This document shows positions 8,595 to 17,752 of a DNA stretch of 64,000 nt, piece after piece. The stretch comes from Parapedobacter sp037190485 (GTDB taxonomy: Bacteria; Bacteroidota; Bacteroidia; Sphingobacteriales; Sphingobacteriaceae), in NCBI GenBank assembly GCA_037190485.1, contig JBBCJB010000016.1, positions 62,001 through 126,000 on the forward strand, read 5' to 3'. The position numbers were made by a program, and so were the translations under genes. The notes beneath the pieces were generated by a model. That model had not been told where the DNA came from, searched no databases, and worked only from the letters and a program-made list of their open reading frames with translations. Position 1 is the stretch's first letter. Each line of letters begins with the position of its first letter.

Positions 8595-9578
8595 ATGAAG
8601 CAATATAAAGCCGTCAACTGGAATGAACCCGAAAACGATTATGCGCTGATGTTCTGGGAGCAGAACATCAAGCAGTTCTGGATTGACACCGAATACATCC
8701 CTTCAAAGGATATCGATAGCTGGAAGTCGCTATCGCCTGCTATGCGCGAATGTTATAAGAAGGCATTGGGGGGGCTCACGCTCCTGGACACGTTGCAGAG
8801 CCACACCGGGATGCCGAAAATCATGGATCACATCGATTCGTTGCAAAACAAGTCGGTGCTGGCATACATGTGCATGATGGAGGCCATCCATGCGAAATCG
8901 TATTCGACCATTTTTACCACGGTCGCCACATCGCAGGATATCGAAGATATCTTCAATTGGGTGCAGAACAACAAATACCTGCAATTCAAGGCTTCGATGA
9001 TCGATAAGTACTATCGCAAGCTGGCGGATACCGATATCAGCAAGGAAGACCTATTCATGGGCTTGTGCGCGTCGGTATTGCTGGAGTCCTTTCTGTTCTA
9101 TAGCGGTTTCTTTATCCCCCTTTGGTTATGTGGACAGGGACACATGGTCGCCAGCGCGGATATCATCAAGAAAATCGTGGCCGACGAATCCATTCACGGC
9201 GTGTTCGTTGGCCTGCTGGCGCAGGATGTGTACAAGAAGCTGCCTAACCCGGCCAGGGCAAAAGAGAAGCTCATGGACCTGCTGAACGATTTGTATGATA
9301 ATGAGCTCAAGTATACGGAAGAGATTTATACCGAGGTGGGGCTTACCGCAGAGGTCAAGGAATACGTGCGTTACAACGCAAATAAAGCACTCATGAACCT
9401 TGGGTTCGAGCCTGCCTTTGAAGTGAAGCGCGTGAACCCGATCGTGTTGAATGGGTTGAACGTAGAAACCACCCAACACGACTTCTTCTCCAAAAAATCG
9501 ACCAACTACGAAAAGGCTACCGAAATCGTGCACCTCAGGGATGAGGATTTCGTGATGGATACGTCGCTCGCGATCTAG
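8595..9578 (+). CDS. nrdF: Class Ib ribonucleoside-diphosphate reductase beta subunit
   Basis: NrdF (327 residues) houses the dinuclear metal site and tyrosyl radical that start catalysis in NrdE. The ferritin-like helices show the expected ligands: Asp in GLTLLDTLQ, Glu and His in MMEAIHAKSYS, Glu in VLLESFLFYSG, and Glu and His in VADESIHG. It starts 39 bp after nrdE and is the last gene of the operon, followed by a strong terminator. NrdI upstream suggests a manganese cofactor loaded in vivo. Confidence 0.97.
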   Translation: MKQYKAVNWNEPENDYALMFWEQNIKQFWIDTEYIPSKDIDSWKSLSPAMRECYKKALGGLTLLDTLQSHTGMPKIMDHIDSLQNKSVLAYMCMMEAIHAKSYSTIFTTVATSQDIEDIFNWVQNNKYLQFKASMIDKYYRKLADTDISKEDLFMGLCASVLLESFLFYSGFFIPLWLCGQGHMVASADIIKKIVADESIHGVFVGLLAQDVYKKLPNPARAKEKLMDLLNDLYDNELKYTEEIYTEVGLTAEVKEYVRYNANKALMNLGFEPAFEVKRVNPIVLNGLNVETTQHDFFSKKSTNYEKATEIVHLRDEDFVMDTSLAI

Positions 9579-9632
9579 CGACAGCAGTTTCCCGTTTTTG
9601 GTAAGCGGATTCGGAAAAAAGCCAATAAAAAA

Positions 9633-9665
9633 AAAGCAGGATATCCCCTAAAGGTATCCTGCTTT
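9633..9665. terminator. Bidirectional terminator between nrdF and the oxidoreductase gene
   Basis: A perfect 11-bp stem AAAGCAGGATA (9633-9643) / TATCCTGCTTT (9655-9665) encloses an 11-nt loop. Poly-A precedes it and T-rich sequence follows, so it can end transcripts arriving from either of the two convergent genes. Confidence 0.85.
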
Positions 9666-9689
9666 CGTTTATAGGGTATATACGGTCGT

Positions 9690-11135
9690 CTAAACCGTAG
9701 GCAATTCCCAGCCCTTGCGATATTCGCGCTTCACGAATTGGTTCACCTCATCGAAGTTGGTGACCTTCATGTTCGCGTTGTCCCATACCAGCTTCAGGTT
9801 CCGCCCTGGGTATTTGTTGTCAATGCGCATGTCAGATCCCCTGATTGCCAGGTTAGACATGAGCAACGCTTCGGTAAGCGGTCCAGCGATTTCGAATGGC
9901 GCGCTCACCGCTTTTTTGCCATGGCCGGCGATGCAGGCTTCCACCCACTGTGCGTAGTGTCCGCTGGCACCACCCGGCACACGCTCGTATTTCACCGGCA
10001 GCTTGTGTTGTTCGGTCAACGAGGTTGGCAATAACCGTGGGTTTTCGGCATAACAACCCGCCATCATCTTGCCCTTGGTTCCAATGAATAGGATGCCGTT
10101 TCCGCCATCGCCGAATACTTCATTCGGGCCGAGCTCGTCCGGACGTTGTGGTTGGAGGCCGCCGTCCATCCAATGGATTTTGACATCACCGGTTGTTTTG
10201 TCCGTTTTCGGGAAGGTCATCACCGCGTAGCTCGACGGGGGGCAGCTTTCCGGGAAATAACCCCGTTTAAATTCGTCGACGTAAACCGAGCCCACGCTGG
10301 CTTGCACGTCTTTCACGTACTGGAGCCCCAGGATGCTGAACGGTGCCTCCATGATGTGGCAACCCATATCACCGAGTGCGCCAGTGCCATAATCCCACCA
10401 GCCGCGCCAATTGAAAGGAACCAATTTATCGATATAATCCTTGTAGGGAGCGGTTCCCAGCCAAAGATCCCAATCCAGTTCCTTCGGGACATCCGCTTTC
10501 TGTGCGGGCCATTGGATACCCTGTGGCCACACGGGGCGATCCGTCCAGGTGTAGATGGTGTGCACGTCGCCGATTAACCCGGCATCGAACCATTCGCGCA
10601 TGATGCGAACCCCGTCTCCCGATGCACCTTGGTTGCCCATCTGCGTCACGACCTTGTATTTTTTTGCGGCTTGCGTGAGTGCGCGTGCTTCAAAAACGTC
10701 GTGGGTCAGGGGTTTCTGTACATACACATGTTTGCCCAGCTGCATGGCGGGCAGCGTATGGACGGCGTGGTTGTGGTCCGGGCCCGATACCGAAACCGCA
10801 TCGATGTGCTTGTGTTCCTTTTCCAGCATTTCCCGGAAATCGCGATAGTACTTCGCTTTCGGGAAACGTTTTACCGAACCCGCCGCACGGCGGTCGTCCA
10901 CGTCGCAGAGAAATGCGATTTCGGCTTTTCCGCTGTCATGGAAGCTCCGCAGATCCGATTCCCCTTTGCCACCCACACCAATGCCTGCAATAACCAGCTT
11001 ATCGCTGGGGGCAACGAATCCGGTGCCTCCTAATACGTGCCTGGGCACGACCATAAAACCTGCCGCTGCCGCAGCGCCCGTTTTGATGAAATCCCTGCGG
11101 TTCCCACCCGACGTCGATTGTTTACTCTTTTCCAT
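9690..11135 (-). CDS. Tat-exported Gfo/Idh/MocA family oxidoreductase
   Basis: The N-terminus carries a twin-arginine signal (NRRDFIKTG followed by an Ala-rich hydrophobic stretch), so the folded protein is probably exported to the periplasm. A Rossmann-like nucleotide segment VIAGIGVGGKGESDL lies near residue 50, and the dinucleotide-domain signature GKHVYVQKPLTHD near residue 130. The C-terminal alpha/beta domain includes GTGALGDMGCHIMEAP, typical of the family. Substrates of this large group are sugars, inositols and glycosidic compounds; the exact one cannot be told here. It stands alone between two terminators. Confidence 0.88.
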   Translation of the reverse strand: MEKSKQSTSGGNRRDFIKTGAAAAAGFMVVPRHVLGGTGFVAPSDKLVIAGIGVGGKGESDLRSFHDSGKAEIAFLCDVDDRRAAGSVKRFPKAKYYRDFREMLEKEHKHIDAVSVSGPDHNHAVHTLPAMQLGKHVYVQKPLTHDVFEARALTQAAKKYKVVTQMGNQGASGDGVRIMREWFDAGLIGDVHTIYTWTDRPVWPQGIQWPAQKADVPKELDWDLWLGTAPYKDYIDKLVPFNWRGWWDYGTGALGDMGCHIMEAPFSILGLQYVKDVQASVGSVYVDEFKRGYFPESCPPSSYAVMTFPKTDKTTGDVKIHWMDGGLQPQRPDELGPNEVFGDGGNGILFIGTKGKMMAGCYAENPRLLPTSLTEQHKLPVKYERVPGGASGHYAQWVEACIAGHGKKAVSAPFEIAGPLTEALLMSNLAIRGSDMRIDNKYPGRNLKLVWDNANMKVTNFDEVNQFVKREYRKGWELPTV

Positions 11136-11215
11136 GTAAAAATTAAATTGTTTTAGCGTATACCTGATGTCATAATAGCGATTGGTTTGCTTTTTCGCAG
11201 GGGCTAAGATAATGA

Positions 11216-11252
11216 AAATGCCAACAAGTTGTGTAACAACTTGCTGGCATTT
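11216..11252 (-). terminator. Terminator after the 239-residue hypothetical gene
   Basis: Arms AAATGCCA plus CAAGTTG (11216-11231) and CAACTTG plus TGGCATTT (11237-11252) form a 15-bp stem with one A/C mismatch and a 5-nt loop. On the minus strand it lies 14 nt after the stop at 11266 and runs into TTTTCATT. Confidence 0.75.
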
Positions 11253-11265
11253 GATTATACTCGGT

Positions 11266-11985
11266 TTAATTTGCCAACGACAGCGTCCTGATCAGGGTTT
11301 TCTTGGCGAGCGGTAGCAGCGTATGCTCCAGCGGAAAGGTCATGTCGCTTTCGATATGGTATACGGCAGGATTCGGCAGCTCCTTTCGGGTATGGATCAA
11401 ATCCCTTCGGATGGCCTCAGGCGTGTTGTAAACGAAATGCCGCTCATAATCGGTAACGTATGTAGTATGGATGCCGCGGTATTTCTCGTGCTGGCTCTCG
11501 AAGAGCGTTACTTGGTATTGATAGACACGTACTTGCTTCTCGGTACCATTGCGGAGGAGCATGTAGCCGTGGTATGGATACAATGGCCGCACCCCCACCT
11601 CGGCGATGGCCAAGTGTTTTTCGACGAAGTCGTGTATTTCCTGACCTTCCTGGAGGGCGGGTTTGAGCTTGCCCGCCGCAAAAGAAATGATTTGTTCGAT
11701 TTCTTGCATCATCGCGTCATCATTGACGATCTTTTCATAGGCAGTGCTAACGGCAAGTACGTCAACGTGGCTTAATTGCACCGGGAAGTTCGTTTCCAGC
11801 GTCTTTTTGTCGTCCTTGAACTTTTTCAGGTTGTTGTAATGGAACACCAGGTCGTTTAGGGTGGGGTACAGTTGGGTCTTGTTGAAATGTGCGTTGATTT
11901 GCTGCAGGTAGGCAAGCAGCTGGTATTGTTTGTGTTCGAAATCGATAGGTGCTTCAATAAACCAATTCGCGTTCAATGTTTGCAT
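11266..11985 (-). CDS. Conserved hypothetical protein (239 aa)
   Basis: I do not recognise a named family. The product has no signal peptide or membrane segment, so it is probably cytoplasmic. It is moderately charged, with helical segments at residues 15-60 and 70-125 and a more beta-rich second half containing GVRPLYPYHGYMLLRNG and VRVYQYQVTLFE. A strong Shine-Dalgarno AAGGAGG precedes the ATG, which is unusual in this window. It is divergent from the FAH-family gene and has its own terminator, so it is a single-gene unit. Confidence 0.7.
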   Translation of the reverse strand: MQTLNANWFIEAPIDFEHKQYQLLAYLQQINAHFNKTQLYPTLNDLVFHYNNLKKFKDDKKTLETNFPVQLSHVDVLAVSTAYEKIVNDDAMMQEIEQIISFAAGKLKPALQEGQEIHDFVEKHLAIAEVGVRPLYPYHGYMLLRNGTEKQVRVYQYQVTLFESQHEKYRGIHTTYVTDYERHFVYNTPEAIRRDLIHTRKELPNPAVYHIESDMTFPLEHTLLPLAKKTLIRTLSLAN

Positions 11986-12062
11986 ATGCGACCTCCTTGT
12001 TTATGTACCGTGAAAATACAAAAAGCAGGGATGAGTTGCAAATCGGGGCAAAAAAAAAAGGC

Positions 12063-12070
12063 TATTTTTG
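12063..12070 (+). promoter_or_regulatory. Bacteroidota -7 promoter element for the FAH-family gene
   Basis: TATTTTTG matches TAnnTTTG, 21 bp before the ATG at 12092. The TTG at 12036 is a possible -33 half, but its spacing of 24 bp is long. Confidence 0.5.
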
Positions 12071-12091
12071 CGGCGCAACAACGGAGGTACC

Positions 12092-12703
12092 ATGAAAATC
12101 ATTGCCATCGGCCGTAACTATGTGGAACATGCCAGGGAGTTGGACAACCCTGTGCCCGATAATCCTGTCATTTTCCTGAAGCCCGATACCGCATTGCTGA
12201 AGGGCAACCGTGATTTCTACTATCCGGATTTTTCCAAGAATATCCACCATGAAGTGGAGGTGGTATTGCGCGTATGCAAGGAGGGGCGGCACATCGGCCC
12301 GAAGTTTGCACATACCTATTATGACGCCATTGGGTTGGGGGTCGATTTCACGGCGAGGGATGTCCAGCAAGTGCATAAGGAAAAGTCGCTGCCTTGGGAA
12401 CTGGCCAAGGCCTTCGACGGTTCGGCCCCGGTAAGCGATATGATACCCAAGGAAGAAATCAAGGACGTACACCATATGTCGTTCAGGTTGGATAAAAACG
12501 GACAGACGGTTCAGGCAGGCAATACCAAAGACCTGATTTTCCCCTTCAACGATATCTTGGTTTTCGTGTCGCGATACATCACCCTTCGCAGGGGCGACTT
12601 GGTGTTCACCGGTACGCCCGCAGGCGTAGGCCCGGTATCGATCGGCGATCGACTCGAAGGATTCATCGGTGACCGGAAGATGTTCGACTTCCGGGTGAAA
12701 TAA
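12092..12703 (+). CDS. Fumarylacetoacetate hydrolase (FAH) family protein
   Basis: This 203-residue protein belongs to the FAH superfamily, whose members hydrolyse or decarboxylate beta-dicarbonyl acids (YcgM/acylpyruvase-like at this short length). The divalent-metal ligands E54 and E56 in HHEVEVVLR and D85 in GLGVDFTARD are present, as is the closing TGTPAGVGPV. The ATG at 12092 has AGGAGG-like sequence (ACGGAGGTACC) upstream and was preferred over the in-frame codon at 12068. It heads a co-directional set with an M23 peptidase and Bcp, one base apart. The substrate is not predictable. Confidence 0.9.
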   Translation: MKIIAIGRNYVEHARELDNPVPDNPVIFLKPDTALLKGNRDFYYPDFSKNIHHEVEVVLRVCKEGRHIGPKFAHTYYDAIGLGVDFTARDVQQVHKEKSLPWELAKAFDGSAPVSDMIPKEEIKDVHHMSFRLDKNGQTVQAGNTKDLIFPFNDILVFVSRYITLRRGDLVFTGTPAGVGPVSIGDRLEGFIGDRKMFDFRVK

Positions 12704-12704
12704 C

Positions 12705-14390
12705 ATGCTGCAGATGCGAATCATTGCTTTTTGTTTACTCTTCGTTTTTCCGTTTTCGTGGGTTGTCCGGGCTCAGGGTCCGGTAATCAAGAATCGCGAG
12801 TACCCGCAAGGCTATTTCCGGAGCCCATTGGGGATACCGCACCAGGCTTCGGGTACGTTTGGCGAGCTTCGCTCCACCCATTTCCATGCGGGCGATGATT
12901 ACCGTACGCAGCAGCGTGTGGGACTCCCGCTTTTCGCGGTTGCCGAAGGGTATGTTTCGCGGGTGCGCGTACAGATCGGAGGGGGCGGCAATGCCGTCTA
13001 CATCGACCATCCCAACGGATACACAAGCGTATACCTGCATATGCACGAGTTCAACGCGACTTTGGCAACCATCGTCAAGGCCAAGCAGTATGAGTTGCAG
13101 CGTTATGACGTCGATATACCCCTGGAGGCTGGACAGGTGTCCCTGCAAAAAGGCGATCGGATCGGCCTAGCCGGGAATTCCGGGAGCTCGCAAGGGCCTC
13201 ACCTGCATTTCGAGATCCGGGATACCCAAACGGAAAACCCGTTGAATCCGCAGCTATTCGGCCTTGTTTTTCCGGATAATGTGCCTCCAACGATCCATGG
13301 TTTTACCGTTTATGACCTGGGCGATGAACCGTTTAGCGAGCATACACCACGGAGGCACCGATCGCCGCAGGGCACAGGCGAGGTGATTCCGGTAAATGGT
13401 CGATTCGGTCTCGGGATCAATACGGTGGACCGGCACACCGGGACGTCTTTCAATAACGGCGTGTATTCCATCGAGCTCCTGCTGGACGATAAGCCCGTGA
13501 GCACGGTGCTCTTTGAAGAGCTTTCATTTGCCACCTCGCGCGCGATCCATTCGTATGTCGATTATCCGCATTACATCCTTAAGAAAGCCCGGATCCAGAA
13601 GAGTTTCAAGGATCCGAATAATCCCATCGCCATTTTCCATGTGCTGGCAGGCGATGGAAGCATCACGTTGACAGACGAACAGGTGCACACGCTGACCTAT
13701 CGCGTGCGCGACGTGCACGGCAACACGCGTACGCTTTCATTCAACGTGCGAAATACGCCGGGGTTCAAGCCCGATCGGAAGCGCGCACCCGGAACCGCGA
13801 TGTTCCGCTACGATCGCGAGAACACCTACAACGCCGAACACATCGAGCTCGTCATGCCGCCCAACGCACTGTATGACCATTTGCATTTCAATTACCATCA
13901 GGGTGCAAAACCTGCAGGTGGTTATTCCATGATCCAGCACGTGCACAATCGATTCACGCCGCTGTTCGAAAGCTATGAATTGAAAATCAAGCCGGATACG
14001 TCATTGACCGAGGCATTGGCGGCAAAGGCCATCATCGTGGATGTCGAGCGTAATTCGCACGGCGGCAATTTCGATGGTGGGTGGGTGCGCACCAAAACCA
14101 GGTCGTTCGGTAGTTTTTATGTGGCCGTCGATACGGTACCGCCCACGATACAACCCCAGCCGGTTACGGCGGGTCGGATCAGTTTCAAGATTTTTGATGA
14201 CCTATCGGGAATCCAGGCATTCAACGGCTACATCGATGGACAATGGGTATTGATGGAGTACGACCCGAAAACCCGCTCGTTGTGGCATGCGTTTGAACCC
14301 GGCTTGTCGGCAGGCAAGCATGCGCTCAGGCTGGAGGTCACCGATTGGAAGGATAACAAGCAAGTTTACGAAACCACCATTACACGATAG
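12705..14390 (+). CDS. Secreted M23 family metallopeptidase
   Basis: A Sec signal (hydrophobic residues about 5-22 ending in VVRAQ) exports this 561-residue protein. The LytM zinc site appears as HFHAGDDYR (H61 and D65) and GPHLHFEI about 100 residues later, so it likely cuts peptide cross-links in peptidoglycan. About 370 residues follow the peptidase domain, rich in beta strands, with several Ig-like segments near VDTVPPTIQPQP and ending with LRLEVTDWKDN. Such long tails are common in Bacteroidota M23 proteins; their partner is unknown. The start follows the previous stop by one base, and a second in-frame ATG at 12714 is possible. Confidence 0.88.
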   Translation: MLQMRIIAFCLLFVFPFSWVVRAQGPVIKNREYPQGYFRSPLGIPHQASGTFGELRSTHFHAGDDYRTQQRVGLPLFAVAEGYVSRVRVQIGGGGNAVYIDHPNGYTSVYLHMHEFNATLATIVKAKQYELQRYDVDIPLEAGQVSLQKGDRIGLAGNSGSSQGPHLHFEIRDTQTENPLNPQLFGLVFPDNVPPTIHGFTVYDLGDEPFSEHTPRRHRSPQGTGEVIPVNGRFGLGINTVDRHTGTSFNNGVYSIELLLDDKPVSTVLFEELSFATSRAIHSYVDYPHYILKKARIQKSFKDPNNPIAIFHVLAGDGSITLTDEQVHTLTYRVRDVHGNTRTLSFNVRNTPGFKPDRKRAPGTAMFRYDRENTYNAEHIELVMPPNALYDHLHFNYHQGAKPAGGYSMIQHVHNRFTPLFESYELKIKPDTSLTEALAAKAIIVDVERNSHGGNFDGGWVRTKTRSFGSFYVAVDTVPPTIQPQPVTAGRISFKIFDDLSGIQAFNGYIDGQWVLMEYDPKTRSLWHAFEPGLSAGKHALRLEVTDWKDNKQVYETTITR

Positions 14391-14406
14391 GCTAAAGGAT
14401 AAATCC

Positions 14407-14871
14407 ATGGGAAAACTGAACGTGGGCGACAAAGCCCCAGCGATATCGGCCAAGAATCAACACGGGGCATCCGTTTCATTAAGCGATTTCAAAGGGAAGA
14501 AAGTGATCCTGTACTTCTACCCCAAAGACAACACGCCCGGATGTACCGCAGAGGCTTGTAATTTTCGCGACAACTACCGGTCGTTGCAAGCCGATGGGTT
14601 CGAGGTCATCGGCGTAAGCATCAACACCGAGCGGTCCCATCGCAATTTCGCGACGAAATTCGACCTGCCATTCCATTTGCTGGTCGATGTCGATCAACGG
14701 ATCGTCAATGACTACGGCGTGTGGGGCGAAAAGATGCTCTACGGAAAGAAATACATGGGCACGATGCGCACCACGTTCATCATCGACGAAAAAGGCGTCA
14801 TCACCCACATCATCGACAAGGTGGATAACGAGCATGCCTCACAGCAGGTGCGCGCGTTGATGAACGCATGA
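14407..14871 (+). CDS. bcp: Thioredoxin-dependent thiol peroxidase (Bcp-type peroxiredoxin)
   Basis: This 154-residue peroxiredoxin reduces hydrogen and organic peroxides. The peroxidatic C46 and resolving C51 are in PGCTAEAC, the Bcp/PrxQ pattern. VILYFYPKDNTPG and the downstream RTTFIIDEKG strand are also typical. The frame is open from 14287, but the ATG at 14407, preceded by AAAGGA, gives the normal N-terminus. The stop overlaps the next start by 4 bp (ATGA). Confidence 0.95.
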   Translation: MGKLNVGDKAPAISAKNQHGASVSLSDFKGKKVILYFYPKDNTPGCTAEACNFRDNYRSLQADGFEVIGVSINTERSHRNFATKFDLPFHLLVDVDQRIVNDYGVWGEKMLYGKKYMGTMRTTFIIDEKGVITHIIDKVDNEHASQQVRALMNA

Positions 14872-16262
14872 GGTGGGGGCGTGTGCTTGCCGTCTGGCTT
14901 CCATTGCTGCTGGTCGGCGGCCTGTGGGGTGCGTGGCAGTACCGCCAGTATCGGTCTTACCAGGCGTTGATACCCAAGCAGACGACCTGTTTGATCCGTA
15001 TCCACCTGGACGGCTTGTTCAGGGACGTGGGGCTGAACGCGTTTTGGAACCGGGCACATTATGATTCCCTGCGCCACAATGGGCCGGAAGGGGCCGATTT
15101 TCGGAGTTGGCCAAACACCGGCGCGTCGATGCCGGCGAACCTGTTCCTATTCCAATTGCCACACGTCCAATCGGAAATCTTTCCCCACATTTATTTCGGT
15201 ACGCTGCAACTTACGGATACGGCGGCATTCACAACGCTGCTGCGTACGCATTTCGCTATGCAGATCTTCCGGGGCGGCGATGAGCCGGCCATCGCGGTTG
15301 CCGATCGCGTCCTGGTGGTGTTTTCGGCCGATCGCGCGTGTTTCGCCGTGTCGCTCCGGAAACCGGTACAGGACATCGCAGTGCTCGAGGAGGTTTTGCA
15401 TTCGTTGCTAGCGGCTGAGGGGCATGTGCCGGTCAGTGAAAGCGCGTTTCGCGACATCAAGCACCTCGGCGGACACATCGGTTGGCAGGGCAGGGGTCGC
15501 CGCGCGGCCTCCATTCGATTCAATGCCGGGGTAGCCAAGTTTTCGCTCACGCTGCCTGCCGTGGCGGCCCCATCGTTGTCTGGGGGCGTGCCCGATTTCC
15601 CCGACACCAACGCGGCGAGTTTTTGGTTGAACGGGATGGTGGGCGATTGGTTGGCGGGTAAGCGACTCGATTTCGGGGGGTATACCCTACATGGCGATAG
15701 TCTCCTGAAGCATTACCAAGGGAGCATGGCATTGGAGTGGAAAGGCACCGTTATGCAAACCGATACGATGATCAGTTACGATTACGATGCCGATTTCGTC
15801 ATGCAGGAGCGCCGGGAGCTTGTGGAGCGCCCGGTGCCAGACATCCGCCTTGCCATTGCCGCCGACACCGGCCTGATGGGATACCTGGCTAGGCAGGACG
15901 TGATGGACCCGACGCACCACCTGGTAAACCGTTCGGCTTTTCCGTTGTTTCGCATCAATGCGGGTGCTACGTCTAGGGGATATATGCAATGGTTTACGGC
16001 CGTGCAACCGGCGGCGTTACCCCCGTCGGGCGAAGGCGATGGGGAAATGTTGCATGTGCGGATCGACTTCACCCGCTTGGATAGCCAAGCGTTGCCCGTC
16101 TCGTTGTCGCCCATTTTGGGCATCTTGGATAGCTTGGAAGCCACGGGCGTGATGGCTGGCGAAACCGCACAGGAAATCACGGGAAATCTGCGCATGAAAA
16201 ACTATCGGATCAACAGCTTGGTGCAGTTGCTTCACGCAGGCCGGTTGGCGGAGCACCTATAA
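14868..16262 (+). CDS. Hypothetical membrane-anchored protein (464 aa)
   Basis: I cannot place this protein in a family. Residues 7-23 form one hydrophobic segment (AVWLPLLLVGGLWGAW), so it is anchored in the inner membrane with a large periplasmic part or is secreted. The remainder is a mixed alpha/beta sequence with many aromatic residues and no cysteine-rich or catalytic motif that I can see. It overlaps bcp by 4 bp and is the last gene of the FAH-M23-Bcp unit. Its stop overlaps that of the convergent 131-residue gene by a few bases. Confidence 0.65.
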   Translation: MRWGRVLAVWLPLLLVGGLWGAWQYRQYRSYQALIPKQTTCLIRIHLDGLFRDVGLNAFWNRAHYDSLRHNGPEGADFRSWPNTGASMPANLFLFQLPHVQSEIFPHIYFGTLQLTDTAAFTTLLRTHFAMQIFRGGDEPAIAVADRVLVVFSADRACFAVSLRKPVQDIAVLEEVLHSLLAAEGHVPVSESAFRDIKHLGGHIGWQGRGRRAASIRFNAGVAKFSLTLPAVAAPSLSGGVPDFPDTNAASFWLNGMVGDWLAGKRLDFGGYTLHGDSLLKHYQGSMALEWKGTVMQTDTMISYDYDADFVMQERRELVERPVPDIRLAIAADTGLMGYLARQDVMDPTHHLVNRSAFPLFRINAGATSRGYMQWFTAVQPAALPPSGEGDGEMLHVRIDFTRLDSQALPVSLSPILGILDSLEATGVMAGETAQEITGNLRMKNYRINSLVQLLHAGRLAEHL

Positions 16263-16652
16263 CAACTTGGCCGCAATTTCAGCCCTGCGGGCGATGTGGG
16301 TGAACGAAACCACATGATGTTCTTGCTCCAACAGGTCGTAGAGGATGAGCATCTTTTCCCAGATGGCTCGCCGGTTGGCATCGTCCCCTTCCATGTTGGC
16401 GGCTTCGTCCAAAAAATCGGCCAACAGCCCCAGTTCTTGCGGATCGAATTCCTGCTCGCTGAATTGCTGTCGGAACAGGTTTGTTGGCGTTTCCAATAAA
16501 TCCGTGATGCTCGTGCCGAAATAGTCGCCCAAAGCGGCCCGTATGGCCGATTGGGCCTCAGCTTCCTGGTTTTCCACGATCAACCGCTTGACCTTGGCCA
16601 GCGTGTGGCTCAGTTGTTGCATCTGGGCGGTCAGCGAATCCCTTTTTAGCAT
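16257..16652 (-). CDS. Hypothetical protein (131 aa)
   Basis: No family recognised. The protein is acidic, almost entirely helical by composition, with Gln- and Leu-rich heptad-like stretches at residues 5-40 and 75-125, and no signal or membrane segment, so it is probably a small cytoplasmic helical-bundle protein. GGAGG precedes the ATG. It begins 14 bp after the phosphopantetheinyl transferase stop and is likely co-transcribed with it. Confidence 0.65.
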   Translation of the reverse strand: MLKRDSLTAQMQQLSHTLAKVKRLIVENQEAEAQSAIRAALGDYFGTSITDLLETPTNLFRQQFSEQEFDPQELGLLADFLDEAANMEGDDANRRAIWEKMLILYDLLEQEHHVVSFTHIARRAEIAAKLL

Positions 16653-16666
16653 GTCAAATACCTCCG

Positions 16667-17311
16667 TTATGATTGTCCTTCAACGACATATCCCAGCATA
16701 TATTCTTGGAAACGCTCATAATAGACCTTGAATCGGTCTGTCCGGTCCGGGGCTTCCAAATCCAGGAAGAGCACCCCCTGGTCTTGGTAATCGAAGGGCT
16801 GGATGGTCATGTTGTCCTTGAATGAAACCCCTTTGTTTCCCTGTAATTTGTATACGGCTTCCTTGGCACACCAGCAGGCATAGAGTTGCTCGATATGTCC
16901 GTTGCCGATGGCCTCCAGTTCTTCCTGTTTCATGAATTTGTCGGCGATGCGCAGGATCTTCGGTTTCACGAGCTCCAGGTCGATCCCCACTTCACCGTTG
17001 TTGCTCATCATCACCGCCGCGTAATCGAATGAGTGCGTGAGCGAAATGCGCTGGGGGAAGTTCGCCAGGTAGGGCTTGCCGTTTTCGTCCGAAGGGCAAT
17101 CGATGAAGCCTGTCGTGTCTAGCATATGCCGTAGCAGCACGCGGGTCGCGAGCCAATGCAGCGTACGTTTTCCTTTGTTCAGCTTACTCAGGATGGCTTG
17201 TTCGCGGCCGTCCAGCTGCAAGCGGCCGATCAGGTCTTCAGCCGTCTCTTCGATGCGCCAGATGGCGAATCGCACATCGTTATCCAACTCCCGCAAATAG
17301 ACCAACGCCAT
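16667..17311 (-). CDS. 4'-phosphopantetheinyl transferase superfamily protein (Sfp-type)
   Basis: The enzyme transfers phosphopantetheine from CoA to a serine of carrier proteins. The 214-residue product has the two Sfp-family motifs GEVGIDLELV (Mg-binding Asp and Glu) and WCAKEAVYK. The longer Sfp-like layout fits activation of acyl or peptidyl carriers rather than the 120-residue AcpS. The ATG at 17311 was chosen over an upstream in-frame codon because a TACCTTTG promoter element lies at 17317-17324. No PKS/NRPS gene is nearby, so it may serve fatty acid synthase or a distant cluster. Confidence 0.88.
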   Translation of the reverse strand: MALVYLRELDNDVRFAIWRIEETAEDLIGRLQLDGREQAILSKLNKGKRTLHWLATRVLLRHMLDTTGFIDCPSDENGKPYLANFPQRISLTHSFDYAAVMMSNNGEVGIDLELVKPKILRIADKFMKQEELEAIGNGHIEQLYACWCAKEAVYKLQGNKGVSFKDNMTIQPFDYQDQGVLFLDLEAPDRTDRFKVYYERFQEYMLGYVVEGQS

Positions 17312-17316
17312 AAGGC

Positions 17317-17324
17317 CAAAGGTA
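17317..17324 (-). promoter_or_regulatory. -7 promoter element of the phosphopantetheinyl transferase gene
   Basis: On the minus strand this reads TACCTTTG, a match to TAnnTTTG, and ends 5 nt before the ATG. The transcript would be nearly leaderless. Confidence 0.5.
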
Positions 17325-17409
17325 CGAAAAAACCCGGCATACAGCATACCCCATGACAGCGCTTTGGTACTAGACCGTTATTTTGGTGCTCCAAATATCG
17401 GAAATGAAG

Positions 17410-17727
17410 ATGGAAAAAGTCGCATTCAAGATGAAGCTCCTGCCCGGTTATGCCGCCGAATACCAAAAGCGGCATGCCGCAATCTGGCCGGCGCTGGCAG
17501 CGCTGCTCAAGGCCAATGGCGTGAACGATTACACGATATTCCTCGATGAAGAGACGAATACCTTATTTGCCGTGCAGCGGCGTGCAGCCATCGGGGCATC
17601 GTCTCAGGATTTGGGTAGCCATCCCGTGATGCAGCGTTGGTGGGCATACATGGCCGATATCATGGAAACCCACGCCGATCACTCGCCGGTAAGCAGGCCG
17701 TTGAAGCAAGTATTCCATTTAGATTAG
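17410..17727 (+). CDS. rhaM: L-rhamnose mutarotase
   Basis: RhaM interconverts the alpha and beta anomers of L-rhamnose. The 105-residue product matches the family length and has the typical N-terminal FKMKLLPGYAAEYQKRH (catalytic His), then IFLDEETNTLFAV, and the closing WWAYMADIM with LKQVFHLD. ATGs at 17404 and 17410 are both possible; 17410 gives the usual MEKVAFKMKL start. It sits 53 bp before a GntR-type sugar regulator, so the pair may answer to rhamnose or fucose, but no other rhamnose gene is in view. Confidence 0.88.
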   Translation: MEKVAFKMKLLPGYAAEYQKRHAAIWPALAALLKANGVNDYTIFLDEETNTLFAVQRRAAIGASSQDLGSHPVMQRWWAYMADIMETHADHSPVSRPLKQVFHLD

Positions 17728-17752
17728 CGTATCTCGATTTAACCCCTTAATT

